Assembly: GCF_030418125.1 (NCBI RefSeq)
Contig: NZ_JAUHTR010000024.1
Coordinates: 1-50,224 of the forward strand
DNA: 50,224 nt
Source: Fictibacillus fluitans
GTDB lineage: Bacteria; Bacillota; Bacilli; Bacillales; Fictibacillaceae
Direction of reading: 5' to 3'
Below the pieces are notes generated by a model, which saw only the letters and a program-made list of their open reading frames with translations, had not been told where the DNA came from and searched no databases. Of this stretch, positions 26,740 through 35,755 are shown in pieces (within the stretch, counting starts at the first letter, position 1; the number at the start of each line of letters is the position of its first letter). The translations under genes and the position numbers were made by a program.

Positions 26740-27594
26740 CTATTCCCCCCTTCCTGAGTGGATTTTCAATACATTTGTCAGTGTTTCTTTCATTTCATGT
26801 CTTGGAATGACCTTATCAAGCTGGCCATGCTTCAGCAAAAATTCTGCCGTCTGGAAGTCTTCCGGCAGGTCCTCGCGGATGGTCTGCTCAATGACCCTGC
26901 GGCCGGCAAACCCAATCAAAGCTTTAGGCTCTGCAAAATTATAATCTCCAACAGAAGCGAAACTTGCAGATACCCCGCCCGTTGTCGGATGGGTCATGAC
27001 AGAAATAAACAGCAGCCCGCGGTCGCTGTGCCGTTTAAGCGCCACACTGGTTTTTGCCATCTGCATCAGGCTTAAAATCCCTTCCTGCATCCTGGCACCG
27101 CCGGAAGCGGTGAAGATGATAAACGGAAGCTCTTTCTCTACGGCCTGCTCAATGGCTCTCGTAATCTTTTCCCCAACGACAGAGCCCATGCTGCCCATTC
27201 TGAAACGCGAATCCATGACGGCAATGACAACCGGGTGTTCATTAATGGTCGCATCCCCGGTCACAACCGCTTCATTAATTTTTGTTTTCTTTCTGTCACT
27301 ATCCAACTTTTCCAGGTATCCTGGAAATTCCAGCGGATTCTCCGAAATCATATTACGGTCGTACTCTGTAAAACTGCCTTCATCTACGAGGCTTCCAAGT
27401 CGTTCAAAGGAAGACATCGGATAATGATATTGGCAGGATTGGCATACAAGCAAATTTTTCTTTAACTCTTTTGTATACATGATGTGCTTACACTCAGGAC
27501 ACTTGGTCATTAGTCCCTCGGGCACATCCTGTTTCATTTTTTCGGTAGGAATCGTGGCATATTTCTTCTTCTTGGCGAAAAAATCCTTTAACAA
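26740..27594 (-). CDS. accD: Acetyl-CoA carboxylase carboxyltransferase, beta subunit (TTG start)
   Basis: A 284-residue beta subunit. The zinc ribbon [23 protein letters not shown] is near residues 28-50. The crotonase-like core contains [12 protein letters not shown] near 156 and [15 protein letters not shown] near 192. I propose the TTG at 27594, giving [12 protein letters not shown], because GGTGGTG lies 5 bases upstream and B. subtilis AccD begins MLKDIF. An in-frame ATG at 27609 lacks a ribosome site, and the open frame to 27768 overlaps the regulator gene. It lies 32 bases downstream of the GntR gene. Confidence 0.95.
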   Translation of the reverse strand: MLKDFFAKKKKYATIPTEKMKQDVPEGLMTKCPECKHIMYTKELKKNLLVCQSCQYHYPMSSFERLGSLVDEGSFTEYDRNMISENPLEFPGYLEKLDSDRKKTKINEAVVTGDATINEHPVVIAVMDSRFRMGSMGSVVGEKITRAIEQAVEKELPFIIFTASGGARMQEGILSLMQMAKTSVALKRHSDRGLLFISVMTHPTTGGVSASFASVGDYNFAEPKALIGFAGRRVIEQTIREDLPEDFQTAEFLLKHGQLDKVIPRHEMKETLTNVLKIHSGRGE

Positions 27595-27626
27595 AGTAAC
27601 ACCACCCATACTGTGTAAACTTAATC

Positions 27627-28256
27627 TCACATATTCTGTGACATTAGCTGAATTACATTCTTGCTGTCCCCGTTCTTTAAGTGCTCCACTATTTGCGAGC
27701 ATTCCCCTGAATGAAGAAGAAATGAATGTTGATGAACTGACAGTCCGTAGTCTGATAACTCTACCCACAGCCTGTACAGTAAATGATTATTGCATAATTT
27801 AATAACAGCTTCCTGGAACCTGTGAATCTGCTGCTGCAAATCCCTCTCCTGTTCCGATTGTTCAATCTCCCGGATCATGCCATTAAGGAACTCAATATCC
27901 TCTGGACGAACTCTCTGTACAGCTAATTCTATACAATCTCTGATAATAATAGACTTTGTTTCCAGAAGATCCTGTCTGGCCGTTTGGTCGTGCAAAATAA
28001 AAGAAGCAAGAACTTCCACAAGCCGGTGGCCCGTCGCGGGCTTAATAAACGTCCCCTCGCCTCTGCGGGTTTCAATAAGCCCCAGAAGCTCGAGCGAACG
28101 CAGCGCCTCTCTTACAGATGAGCGCCCAACATGCAGGCGGTCTGTAAGCTCTCGCTCCGACGGAAGTTTATCACCGGCTTGCAGATCGTCTTCTTCAATA
28201 ATGGTTTTAATCTTTTTTATGATCTCAACATAGACCTTTTCAGATGTGCCTGACAA
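27627..28256 (-). CDS. GntR-family (FadR subfamily) transcriptional regulator
   Basis: A 209-residue regulator. The winged helix near residues 8-72 has [26 protein letters not shown] and the wing [10 protein letters not shown]. The C-terminal helical part ([23 protein letters not shown], later [13 protein letters not shown] and LYRLWVEL) resembles a somewhat short FCD ligand domain, which in FadR-type proteins binds acyl-CoA or small carboxylates. It lies between the malic enzyme gene and accD, so a metabolite of pyruvate, malate or fatty acid metabolism is a likely effector. A FadR-core palindrome sits at the operon promoter, which suggests autoregulation. Effector identity is not determinable. 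Confidence 0.87.
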   Translation of the reverse strand: MSGTSEKVYVEIIKKIKTIIEEDDLQAGDKLPSERELTDRLHVGRSSVREALRSLELLGLIETRRGEGTFIKPATGHRLVEVLASFILHDQTARQDLLETKSIIIRDCIELAVQRVRPEDIEFLNGMIREIEQSEQERDLQQQIHRFQEAVIKLCNNHLLYRLWVELSDYGLSVHQHSFLLHSGECSQIVEHLKNGDSKNVIQLMSQNM

Positions 28257-28281
28257 CTGTTCAGCCTCCCTTGAGAATCAC

Positions 28282-29520
28282 TTATTCCTTACCAATCAAT
28301 GAAAGCTGCTTGGTTTTTTCAGCAATTTTTTCGGGATCTGCTTTGATTCTGGCCACACCGGTTTCCATGGCCGCTTTTGCCACTGCTGCGGCAACCGCTG
28401 GTGCGACGCGTGGATCGAATGGTGCCGGGATGACATAATCAGGATTTAGTTCTGATTCTGCCACGAGATTTGCAATCGCATGAACCGCAGCGATCTTCAT
28501 TTCTTCGTTGATATGGGTTGCCCGGACGTCAAGAGCTCCCCGGAATATTCCTGGAAAAGCCAGAACATTATTTACCTGGTTTGGAAAGTCGGAACGGCCT
28601 GTCCCGATAACCATTGCCCCTGCTTCTCTCGCCTTTTGAGGCATAATTTCAGGCGTAGGATTTGCCATGGCGAAAATGATCGGGTTTTCATTCATGGATT
28701 GAACCATTTCCTCGGTTAAGGCCCCTTCAACTGACACGCCGATGAACAAATCGGTGCCGGCGATGACTTCCTTCAGGGTTCCTTCCTTTTTGGATCGGTT
28801 GGTGAATTTAGCAACCTCGCTTTTTACGCTGTTCATGCCAAACGGACGGCCTTCATAAATCGCACCCTTAGTATCGCACATGACAATGTCTTTTACACCA
28901 AAACGGTCCAAAAGCTTAATAATGGCGATTCCGGCAGCACCCGCTCCGTTAACGACCACCTTGATTTCAGACATTTGACGGTTTGAAAGTTTCAATGCGT
29001 TGACCAGGCCAGCAAGTGTAACGATTGCTGTACCATGCTGGTCATCATGAAAAATAGGAATGTTTGTCTCTTTTTTCAGCCGCTCTTCAATGATAAAGCA
29101 ATTTGGAGCTGCGATGTCTTCAAGGTTAACTCCGCCAAAAGTAGGCTCGAGCAGCTTAACCGTTTCAACAATCTTATCGATATCGGTAGTATTCAGGCAG
29201 ATCGGGAACGCATCCACTCCTGCAAAACTTTTAAAAAGGACAGCTTTTCCTTCCATAACAGGCATGGCTGCTTCAGGTCCGATGTTTCCGAGCCCAAGAA
29301 CCGCCGTACCATCGGAAACTACAGCAACAGTATTGCCCTTCATGGTATATTCGTACACCTTGGATTTGTCATCATAGATATCTTTGCATGGTTCTGCTAC
29401 TCCAGGGGAATATGCAAGGCTTAAATCCTTTGCATTTCTTACCGGAACTTTAGGAGTTGATTCCAGTTTCCCTTTGTTTACTCTGTGCATGTGCAGTGCT
29501 TCTTCTCGTAATATAGACAT
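28282..29520 (-). CDS. ytsJ: NAD(P)-dependent malic enzyme
   Basis: A 412-residue short-type malic enzyme that decarboxylates malate to pyruvate. YSPGVAEPCKDI near residues 36-47, GLGNIGPEAAMPVMEGKA near 76, FHDDQHGTAIVTLAGLV near 153 and the nucleotide loop GAGAAGIAI near 190 are family motifs. Length and context match B. subtilis YtsJ (the NADP-preferring form). It heads the predicted operon with the GntR regulator, accD and accA. Pyruvate and NADPH production would thus be matched to malonyl-CoA synthesis. AGGAGATG precedes the ATG. Confidence 0.93.
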   Translation of the reverse strand: MSILREEALHMHRVNKGKLESTPKVPVRNAKDLSLAYSPGVAEPCKDIYDDKSKVYEYTMKGNTVAVVSDGTAVLGLGNIGPEAAMPVMEGKAVLFKSFAGVDAFPICLNTTDIDKIVETVKLLEPTFGGVNLEDIAAPNCFIIEERLKKETNIPIFHDDQHGTAIVTLAGLVNALKLSNRQMSEIKVVVNGAGAAGIAIIKLLDRFGVKDIVMCDTKGAIYEGRPFGMNSVKSEVAKFTNRSKKEGTLKEVIAGTDLFIGVSVEGALTEEMVQSMNENPIIFAMANPTPEIMPQKAREAGAMVIGTGRSDFPNQVNNVLAFPGIFRGALDVRATHINEEMKIAAVHAIANLVAESELNPDYVIPAPFDPRVAPAVAAAVAKAAMETGVARIKADPEKIAEKTKQLSLIGKE

Positions 29521-29628
29521 CCGTTCATCTCCTAATTTTTAAGAATTAAGTTAGCGTAAAAAGAATTGGTGAAGCAATGTCTTGTTTCAAAGAGGTGCAA
29601 ATATCCAGTATATTCTATCAGCTTTTTT

Positions 29629-29645
29629 TGGTGGTCTGACCACCA
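29629..29645 (-). promoter_or_regulatory. FadR-type 17-bp palindromic operator
   Basis: TGGTGGTCTGACCACCA is a perfect palindrome around one central base. It contains TGGTCTGACCA, the core of the E. coli FadR consensus TGGTCNGACCA. It lies within the first 30 bases downstream of the -10 box, so a bound repressor would block initiation. The GntR/FadR-type regulator two genes downstream is the obvious candidate. Confidence 0.7.
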
Positions 29646-29656
29646 TTGACCTATTT

Positions 29657-29684
29657 ATTATAACAGATGAAGGCAAGCTGTAAA
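29657..29684 (-). promoter_or_regulatory. Strong sigma-A promoter of malic enzyme-GntR-accDA
   Basis: TTTACA (29679-29684) and TATAAT (29657-29662) on the minus strand with 16 bases between, directly upstream of the FadR-type palindrome. Confidence 0.7.
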
Positions 29685-29688
29685 GACA

Positions 29689-32600
29689 TTACCCTTCTTT
29701 TAACACCACGTTTTCAGCACCGATCAGCTTCCTGATTTCGGATAGAAATTCATGAGTGGGAGCGACCGGCTGTGCAAGCTTAATGCTCTTTCGATCCTGT
29801 TCATAGTACAGGATGACCCGCGCTTCTCCCCGGCTCGAATTCAGCTTTTCTTTTAATTGGTTAAGCAGGGACGAAGAAAGGTTCTCATGAAGCTTAAGAT
29901 ACAGAATCTGTTCACCGGATGGCTGCTTTTTTTCACTGAGCTCCGACAGAAGACCTGCCTTGTTGACCAATACCTGCTTTGACCCGTTCTTGTCCTCCAT
30001 GGCTCCCTCAATGACGAGAAAAGCTCCTTTTTGAAAAAGGTCATGGTAGGTTTTATAAGCATTGGGAAAAGCGACGAATTCCATTTCTCCCGATTCATCA
30101 CTTCCTGAAACAAAAGCCATCATGTCTCCCTTTTTTGTTTTGATCGCTCTTACCTTGGTGATCATCACGCCAAGACGAACATTAGACTTCCCGTGGATGT
30201 TCGCCGCTTTTTGGATCGAAAGAATCCCATACTGTTCCATTATGCGATGAAACTTTTCCAGCGGGTGGCCGCTAAGGTAAAAGCCGAGCGCTTCCTGCTC
30301 GAACTTCAGACGTTCCGCCTCCTTAAACGGGGGAACCTCTACATAGCCCGGCTTCTCGATTTGGTGCTCACCAAAAAGCTGAATCTGATTTTCTTCCCGG
30401 TATGCCTGGATTTTTTCTCCATACTCAATGGCTCGGTCCAGGGTAGCCAGAAGACAAGCTCTGTCCTTTTGAAAATCATCGAACGCCCCTGCGAAAATCA
30501 GGGATTCAAGTGTCCGCTTGTTCACCAGCCTGGCCGGTGAATATGCGCAAACATCGAACAAATCAGAGAACGGCTGTTTGCTCCTTGCTTCAATCAAATG
30601 CTTAATAGCTTGATAACCTGCATTTTTTATGCACAGCAGACCAAATCTAACACAATCTTCTTCCACAGTAAAATGGAGAAAACTGTGAAGAATGGATGGA
30701 GGAAGAACCTCTATCCCTTTTTCAGCACATTCCTTCCTGTATTGCTCAATTTTATCTGGATTCCCCGTTACACTTGATAATAAAGCCGCCATGAAATACA
30801 GCGGATAATTGGCTTTCAAATATGCCAGCTGATACGCGATGACACTATATGCGACCGCATGGCTTTTGTTAAATCCATAATCGGCAAACCGGACAATGAG
30901 ATCATAAAGAGCATTTGCCGTTTCCTGGTCATGCCCCCGATTGAGACAGCCTTTAACAAAATGCTCCCTTTCCCTGTCCAGCACATCCCGCTTCTTTTTG
31001 CTTACGGCACGCCGCAGCAGGTCAGCTTCCCCCAAGGAAAAGCCTGCCATTTCCGAGGCAATTTTCATAATTTGTTCCTGGTACACAATAACGCCATACG
31101 TTGGCTTTAAAATAGGCTCAAGATCGGGGTGCCGGTATTCCACTCTTCGTGTCCCATGCTTGCCCCCAATATAATCTGGAATGTTCTGCATCGGACCCGG
31201 CCGGTAAAGCGCGTTAACAGCGACAATGTCTTCAAATTCCGTCGGCTTCAGCTGCTGCAGGACCCTTCTCATTCCATCGGATTCCAGCTGAAAAATCCCA
31301 GTTGTATCGCCTTTTCCCAACAAGTCAAAGGTCGCCTCATCATCAAAGGGAATGCTTCCAAGCTGGATGGTTTTGCCTGTTCCTTTTTCAACAAGTGTAC
31401 AGATTTGCTCCAGCAGCGTTAGGTTGCGCAGTCCAAGAAAGTCCATTTTAAGCAATCCGATATCCTCAAGCCATTCCATGCTGTACTGTGTTAGAGGTAT
31501 GCCTTCATGCCCCATTTGCAGGGGGGTGTAAAAGGTCAGCGGCCGGCCGCTGATGATTACACCGGCCGCGTGTGTGGAAGCATGGCGCGGCAAGCCTTCA
31601 AGCGTTGCGGCTACGTCCATCAATTTTTGCACAGTCGGATTTTCGTTCATCAGTTTTTGCAGCCCAAACGACTCTTCCGCTGCCCGCGCCAGCGTCATAC
31701 CCGGCCGGGATGGAATTTGCCTGGATACCGAATCCACCAGGTTTCCAGGCAGGTTTAGCACACGGGCCGTATCACGGATTGCCGCTTTTGCAGCGAGCGT
31801 TCCGAACGTAATGATTTGGGCCACCCGCTCGTCCCCATATTTCTCCTTCACATACTGAAGGACTTCATCTCTCCGGACATCCGGAAAATCAATATCGATA
31901 TCGGGCATGGTTACACGTTCAGGATTCAGAAACCGTTCAAAGAGCAGATCATGCTCGATAGGATCCACTTCCGTAATGTAGAGTACGTATGCGACAAGCG
32001 AGCCTGCCGCAGAACCTCGCCCCGGTCCTGTGATCATTCCGGACCGGTGGGCAAATCTCATAAAATCCCAGACAATTAGAAAATAATCATCAAATTGCAT
32101 CTTTCGGATGATCTCAAGTTCGTAGTCCAGCCGTTCAAGTACTTTATTACCTGGTTCCCCATACCGGGCAGCAGCACCTTTCAGGCAAAGCTTTTTCAGT
32201 TCGTCGGTGGAAGAAGTACCCTCTGGCAACGGATACTCCGGGATCAGCTGCTGATTGAACTTAAGATCGACATTGCACTCAGACGCAATCTTTTCTGAAG
32301 CAGCCAGCGCATCTGAAAGGTGGCTGAACCGCGTTTTCATCTCTTCAGGTGACAACAGGTAAAACTCATCGGTCGGCAGCATTTCCCTGTCGGAATCTCC
32401 AAGCTTCTGACCGTTTTTAATACAGAGAAGGACCTCCTGTGATTCCGCTTCATCCTGATGTATATAATAGATTTCATGAGCAGCGGCAAGTGGAATGTTT
32501 TCCGCTTTGGAAAGCTGCTCCACCTCAAAATTAATATTTTTTTCTTTTCCGGTCCCATGGTCTTCCACACCAAGGTAAACGTGCGGGCCGAACCAGCGTT

Positions 32601-33075
32601 GATAAAGCCGGCAAACTTCCCTGGCCCTTTCCTTTTCTCCCTGGAGAATCAGCTGCTGCACCTCTCCTTCCGTACCGGAAGAGATGAGGAGCAGCCCTTC
32701 TTTATGAGCGCTCAAAACATCTTTTTGCAGACTTGGAAAAGAGGACGGATCCTGCATGAGCTTTGTGCTGATTTTCAAAAGATTCATATAGCCTTCTTCA
32801 TTTCGTGCATAGAGAAGCAGCCTGCCAGTCTCCGGCCTTTTTCTCGTATCGAACACCGGATTTAAAAGGATCGGGACCTCAAGGCCAATAATCGGCTTGA
32901 TCCCCTGTTTTTGGCATGCTTTATAAAAGGGGATTACCCCGTACATATTCAGCTTGTCCGTGATGGCCAGCGCTTTGTACCCAAGCTCTTTTGCATGGTT
33001 CACCAAGGAATGTAAGCGGCTAGAACTTTCAAGCAGACTGTATTCTGTATGTATATGCAACGGAACAAATGTCAT
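29689..33075 (-). CDS. dnaE: DNA polymerase III alpha subunit DnaE
   Basis: A 1128-residue C-family polymerase of the DnaE type, which extends primers for the second polymerase PolC in Firmicutes. The N-terminal PHP domain starts VPLHIHTEYSLLESS. The catalytic region has PGRGSAAGSLVAYVL near residue 350 and MPDIDIDFPDVRRDEV near 392. The SKKKRDVLDRER and NKSHAVAYSVIAYQ segments follow near 690-740, and an OB-fold (NVRLGVMITKVRAIKTKKGDMMAFV) near 985. Length is close to B. subtilis DnaE (1115). A -10 TATAAT at 33108-33113 lies 33 bases before the start. Confidence 0.97.
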   Translation of the reverse strand: MTFVPLHIHTEYSLLESSSRLHSLVNHAKELGYKALAITDKLNMYGVIPFYKACQKQGIKPIIGLEVPILLNPVFDTRKRPETGRLLLYARNEEGYMNLLKISTKLMQDPSSFPSLQKDVLSAHKEGLLLISSGTEGEVQQLILQGEKERAREVCRLYQRWFGPHVYLGVEDHGTGKEKNINFEVEQLSKAENIPLAAAHEIYYIHQDEAESQEVLLCIKNGQKLGDSDREMLPTDEFYLLSPEEMKTRFSHLSDALAASEKIASECNVDLKFNQQLIPEYPLPEGTSSTDELKKLCLKGAAARYGEPGNKVLERLDYELEIIRKMQFDDYFLIVWDFMRFAHRSGMITGPGRGSAAGSLVAYVLYITEVDPIEHDLLFERFLNPERVTMPDIDIDFPDVRRDEVLQYVKEKYGDERVAQIITFGTLAAKAAIRDTARVLNLPGNLVDSVSRQIPSRPGMTLARAAEESFGLQKLMNENPTVQKLMDVAATLEGLPRHASTHAAGVIISGRPLTFYTPLQMGHEGIPLTQYSMEWLEDIGLLKMDFLGLRNLTLLEQICTLVEKGTGKTIQLGSIPFDDEATFDLLGKGDTTGIFQLESDGMRRVLQQLKPTEFEDIVAVNALYRPGPMQNIPDYIGGKHGTRRVEYRHPDLEPILKPTYGVIVYQEQIMKIASEMAGFSLGEADLLRRAVSKKKRDVLDREREHFVKGCLNRGHDQETANALYDLIVRFADYGFNKSHAVAYSVIAYQLAYLKANYPLYFMAALLSSVTGNPDKIEQYRKECAEKGIEVLPPSILHSFLHFTVEEDCVRFGLLCIKNAGYQAIKHLIEARSKQPFSDLFDVCAYSPARLVNKRTLESLIFAGAFDDFQKDRACLLATLDRAIEYGEKIQAYREENQIQLFGEHQIEKPGYVEVPPFKEAERLKFEQEALGFYLSGHPLEKFHRIMEQYGILSIQKAANIHGKSNVRLGVMITKVRAIKTKKGDMMAFVSGSDESGEMEFVAFPNAYKTYHDLFQKGAFLVIEGAMEDKNGSKQVLVNKAGLLSELSEKKQPSGEQILYLKLHENLSSSLLNQLKEKLNSSRGEARVILYYEQDRKSIKLAQPVAPTHEFLSEIRKLIGAENVVLKEG

Positions 33076-33141
33076 TGCATCACTTCCTTATCGCTCATTT
33101 GTCTTCTATTATAGTACATCCTTGCCTCCTTTAGAAAATAA

Positions 33142-33170
33142 GCATATTCCGCAGAGCGTGTCCATAAGCA
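33142..33170 (+). promoter_or_regulatory. Possible sigma-E promoter of ytrH-ytrI
   Basis: GCATATT (33142-33148) fits the mother-cell sigma-E -35 consensus KMATATT. CATAAGCA (33163-33170), 14 bases later, partly fits the -10 CATACAMT. The leader before the ribosome site would be very short. Confidence 0.45.
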
Positions 33171-33192
33171 TATTAAAAAGGAGGGGTGACGT

Positions 33193-33522
33193 ATGAGAGA
33201 GTTCCTTTCAAGCATTATTATTACCTTTTTTATCGCTTTCGGCGTCATTCTCGGAGGCGCCATTATCGGCGGCCTCGCCGCATTCCTGGTCGGAAAAGCT
33301 CCTCTCATGGAAACGGTGGATCTTGCAAAAAAGCTGAAGATCTGGGCCATCGTGGCTGCAATGGGAGGTACGTTTGACACCATTACAAACTTTGAACGAA
33401 GTTTTTTGAATGGTGCAACCTATGAAATCATTAAACAGCTGATTATCATCTTCATCGCCATGGCCGGAGCCAATACCGCCATGCTTCTTTTGCAATGGCT
33501 GACACAGGAGAATTTAAACTGA
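33193..33522 (+). CDS. ytrH: Sporulation membrane protein YtrH
   Basis: A 109-residue membrane protein with two or three hydrophobic segments (residues 5-33, 52-66, 78-100). The IIITFFIAFGVILGGAIIGG start and GGTFDTITNFERSFLNG centre match YtrH, a mother-cell protein needed for efficient sporulation in B. subtilis. AGGAGGGGTGA directly precedes the ATG. It is divergent from dnaE and is followed one base later by ytrI. Confidence 0.9.
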   Translation: MREFLSSIIITFFIAFGVILGGAIIGGLAAFLVGKAPLMETVDLAKKLKIWAIVAAMGGTFDTITNFERSFLNGATYEIIKQLIIIFIAMAGANTAMLLLQWLTQENLN

Positions 33523-33523
33523 G

Positions 33524-34027
33524 ATGAGAATTCCCCCATTTTTTAACCGAAAAGGCTATCAGCGCTTTTTTGCCGGAATGATGCTCGGGATTATTCTGGG
33601 ATGGGTCTTTTTTTTAATGCAGTACGGAATGACGGTGGAACATTATGTAAGCACCATCAAGAATCAAGCCTCCCATATCGCGGACCTAAAGGAACAAATC
33701 GCCCAATGGCGAGATACGTATGAACAAAGCAATGAAGAAAACGAGAAACAATTAAGGGTTCAGAAAATCAAGGTATACGTAACGAACAATAATACACTCA
33801 GACTGCCGCAGCTCAAAATCTATGAAATTTCGGAATCCGTACAGGATCAGCTGGAAAATCTCCTCGGTGAAGATATCGAGTCCGTCTATAAAACCCGGAT
33901 GCTCCTTTACAAAGCCATTGAAAACAAAAGGTATGAAGTAGATGGCGAGGGCTATAAAGTCACCGTTACTCATCTGTTTTTGTACACGACTCTCGAGGTT
34001 CACGTAAAAATCATTCCCGATGGATAA
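33524..34027 (+). CDS. ytrI: Sporulation membrane protein YtrI
   Basis: A 167-residue protein with one N-terminal membrane anchor (FFAGMMLGIILGWVFFLMQYG, residues 14-34). A coiled region (KNQASHIADLKEQIAQWRDTYEQ) and a C-terminal alpha/beta domain follow. This is the YtrI architecture, and the gene pairs with ytrH. The ATG at 33524 follows the ytrH stop by one base, so the two are translationally coupled. Its ribosome site would be the GAG in the ytrH end. The downstream region to 34080 shows no clear terminator. Confidence 0.88.
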   Translation: MRIPPFFNRKGYQRFFAGMMLGIILGWVFFLMQYGMTVEHYVSTIKNQASHIADLKEQIAQWRDTYEQSNEENEKQLRVQKIKVYVTNNNTLRLPQLKIYEISESVQDQLENLLGEDIESVYKTRMLLYKAIENKRYEVDGEGYKVTVTHLFLYTTLEVHVKIIPDG

Positions 34028-34084
34028 TCTCCTCATCCCAAAAATAATTCGTATTTCCTGTTTTTTGACAATTCTAATAATCTG

Positions 34085-34114
34085 TTGGCATTTTCATACC
34101 GGATTGTTTACAAT
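34085..34114 (+). promoter_or_regulatory. Sigma-A promoter of the 60-residue gene
   Basis: TTGGCA (34085-34090) and TACAAT (34109-34114) with 18 bases between, about 35 bases before the start codon. Confidence 0.55.
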
Positions 34115-34148
34115 ATAAGAAAGCAAGTAAGAATAGGGGGTATTTCGC

Positions 34149-34331
34149 TTGATTATTAATCGAAAAGAAATTGCGCGTGAACAAGTCAAGAAAATCCAGA
34201 ATGGCTTTTCTGCTTTTGCAGAAACAAAAGAAGTGGCAGAACTCATCAAAAAAGAACTGATGAAGCTGAATATTCCTGTTCACGAAGACATAACCGAACT
34301 TGGCTCCTGGTTTATTCCCGAGAAAGCATAA
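34149..34331 (+). CDS. Small hypothetical protein, 60 residues (TTG start)
   Basis: I do not recognise this protein. It is soluble, rich in lysine and glutamate, and mostly helical (residues 4-40: EIAREQVKKIQNGFSAF, then VAELIKKELMKL). A short C-terminal tail ends GSWFIPEKA. It begins with TTG at 34149 behind AGGGGGT. It has a good promoter upstream and a perfect palindromic terminator downstream, which makes a real gene likely. It sits between ytrI and nrnA. Confidence 0.75.
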   Translation: MIINRKEIAREQVKKIQNGFSAFAETKEVAELIKKELMKLNIPVHEDITELGSWFIPEKA

Positions 34332-34358
34332 ATTAGTTAAAAGCCATAACAAACAAAG

Positions 34359-34382
34359 AAAAACAGCCGGCCGGCTGTTTTT
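34359..34382. terminator. Bidirectional terminator between the 60-residue gene and nrnA
   Basis: A perfect 24-base palindrome AAAAACAGCC-ggcc-GGCTGTTTTT, with T-runs on both strands, lies between convergent genes. Confidence 0.92.
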
Positions 34383-34402
34383 CTTTTATGTTTACTGCTT
34401 TC

Positions 34403-35353
34403 TTAGCGCCCCGATACATACTCCTTGCACAAATTCACCAAATCTGAAACCACATGTTTTGTTTCTTCCTCACTGTAAACCGTAGCGCCTGAAGCCATCG
34501 GGTGGCCGCCGCCATTGTATTTCATCGCCAGTTTATTGATCACAGGGCCTTTTGAGCGAAGGCGAACACGAATCTGATTCGGTTCATCCACAAAAAACAC
34601 CCATGCCACAATGCCTTCCACATTGGCAAAAGCGTTCACTAGCTGGGAGGCTTCACTCACACTTACGCCATACTCTGCGAGAGTCCCCTTCGGCAGATGT
34701 ATGAACCCTGCGATACCATCAATGACTTCAAAATTTTGAAGAACATAGCCATTGAGTCTCGCGGTACTTTCTTTTACCTTGTACAGATTTTCAAAGATTT
34801 CGCCTGTCGAAATGCCCTTTTTAACAAGTTCTCCCGCGGCATAATACGTTCTCTCTGTTGTATTACGGTATAAAAATCGTCCGGTATCGCTCACAATTCC
34901 CGCAAACAACAGCCGCGCAGCCTCTTTGTTGAGAACCAGCCCATTCTCTTTTTCATGCTCGAACCACTCGAAGATCATCTGGCTGACAGAGCTCGCACTT
35001 GTATCGACCCAGACAAGATCACCATAAGGTTCTTCGTTCGGATGGTGATCAATTTTAATCAGCCGGCCGCCGAGCGAATACCGCTGATCACTGATCCGCG
35101 GGGAATTTGCTGTATCACAGACAATCACAAGCGCATCCTTGTATGTATCATCCGGAATGTGATCCATTTGAACCAAAAACGTTAAGGCCGGGTCTTCTTC
35201 CCCGACCAGGTAAATCTCTTTTTCCGGAAAACTGGCTTTTAAAATAGCCCCCAATCCACCCTGGGAACCCAGCGCATCGGGATCCGGGCGGATATGACGA
35301 TGGATGATAATTTTAGTGTAGCTTTTGATGGTTTCAAGGATAGCGTCTTTCAT
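34403..35353 (-). CDS. nrnA: Oligoribonuclease / pAp phosphatase NrnA (DHH family)
   Basis: A 316-residue DHH/DHHA1 phosphoesterase that degrades nano-RNA and 3',5'-pAp. HRHIRPDPDALGSQ near residues 18-31, CDTANSPRISD near 82-92 and the DHHPNE motif near 106-111 supply metal ligands. The DHHA1 domain ends with GGGHPMASGA near 288. I chose the ATG at 35353 (MKDAILETIK) with GGGAGAG upstream, giving a length close to B. subtilis (313); the longer frame to 35404 is leader. Confidence 0.94.
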   Translation of the reverse strand: MKDAILETIKSYTKIIIHRHIRPDPDALGSQGGLGAILKASFPEKEIYLVGEEDPALTFLVQMDHIPDDTYKDALVIVCDTANSPRISDQRYSLGGRLIKIDHHPNEEPYGDLVWVDTSASSVSQMIFEWFEHEKENGLVLNKEAARLLFAGIVSDTGRFLYRNTTERTYYAAGELVKKGISTGEIFENLYKVKESTARLNGYVLQNFEVIDGIAGFIHLPKGTLAEYGVSVSEASQLVNAFANVEGIVAWVFFVDEPNQIRVRLRSKGPVINKLAMKYNGGGHPMASGATVYSEEETKHVVSDLVNLCKEYVSGR

Positions 35354-35449
35354 TGAATTCTCTCCCTTTTCTTTGACTAACCATATGGCAATTCTTCTCT
35401 TCAACCATTACAATGGAAATGGACGATGAACTTGGAGGTTAGAAGACAT

Positions 35450-35752
35450 ATGCCGTTATTTGTTATCCTGGTTGTAGTTTCTCTTTCATTTTACATTTTT
35501 TATAAAGTAAAAGAAGTCCGGTCCAGAGCCATTTATGAAAAAAACTGGATTGGCGCCAAAGCCAAAATAGCGCTTGGCATCTTTTTACTTTCATTCGGTT
35601 TGAATGAATTCACCATGGTCGATGATAAAATCCAGCTTTGGATTGCCATTATTTTTACTGTTTACGGCTTGTTTTTGATGGTGACCGGCTATAAAATGTA
35701 CAAGCATTTTCTGCCTTTAGCCATAGAAGAGGCACAAAATGCACGATCTTAA
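35450..35752 (+). CDS. ytpI: YtpI-like membrane protein
   Basis: A 100-residue protein with three hydrophobic segments (residues 2-18, 40-56 and 66-84) and a basic loop (KVKEVRSRAIYEKNWIGAKAK). The length and the position divergent from nrnA match B. subtilis YtpI, whose function is unknown. The ATG at 35450 is favoured by GGAGG about 11 bases upstream; an earlier in-frame ATG at 35426 has no good site. The gene converges on ytoI across a bidirectional terminator. Confidence 0.82.
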   Translation: MPLFVILVVVSLSFYIFYKVKEVRSRAIYEKNWIGAKAKIALGIFLLSFGLNEFTMVDDKIQLWIAIIFTVYGLFLMVTGYKMYKHFLPLAIEEAQNARS

Positions 35753-35755
35753 TAT

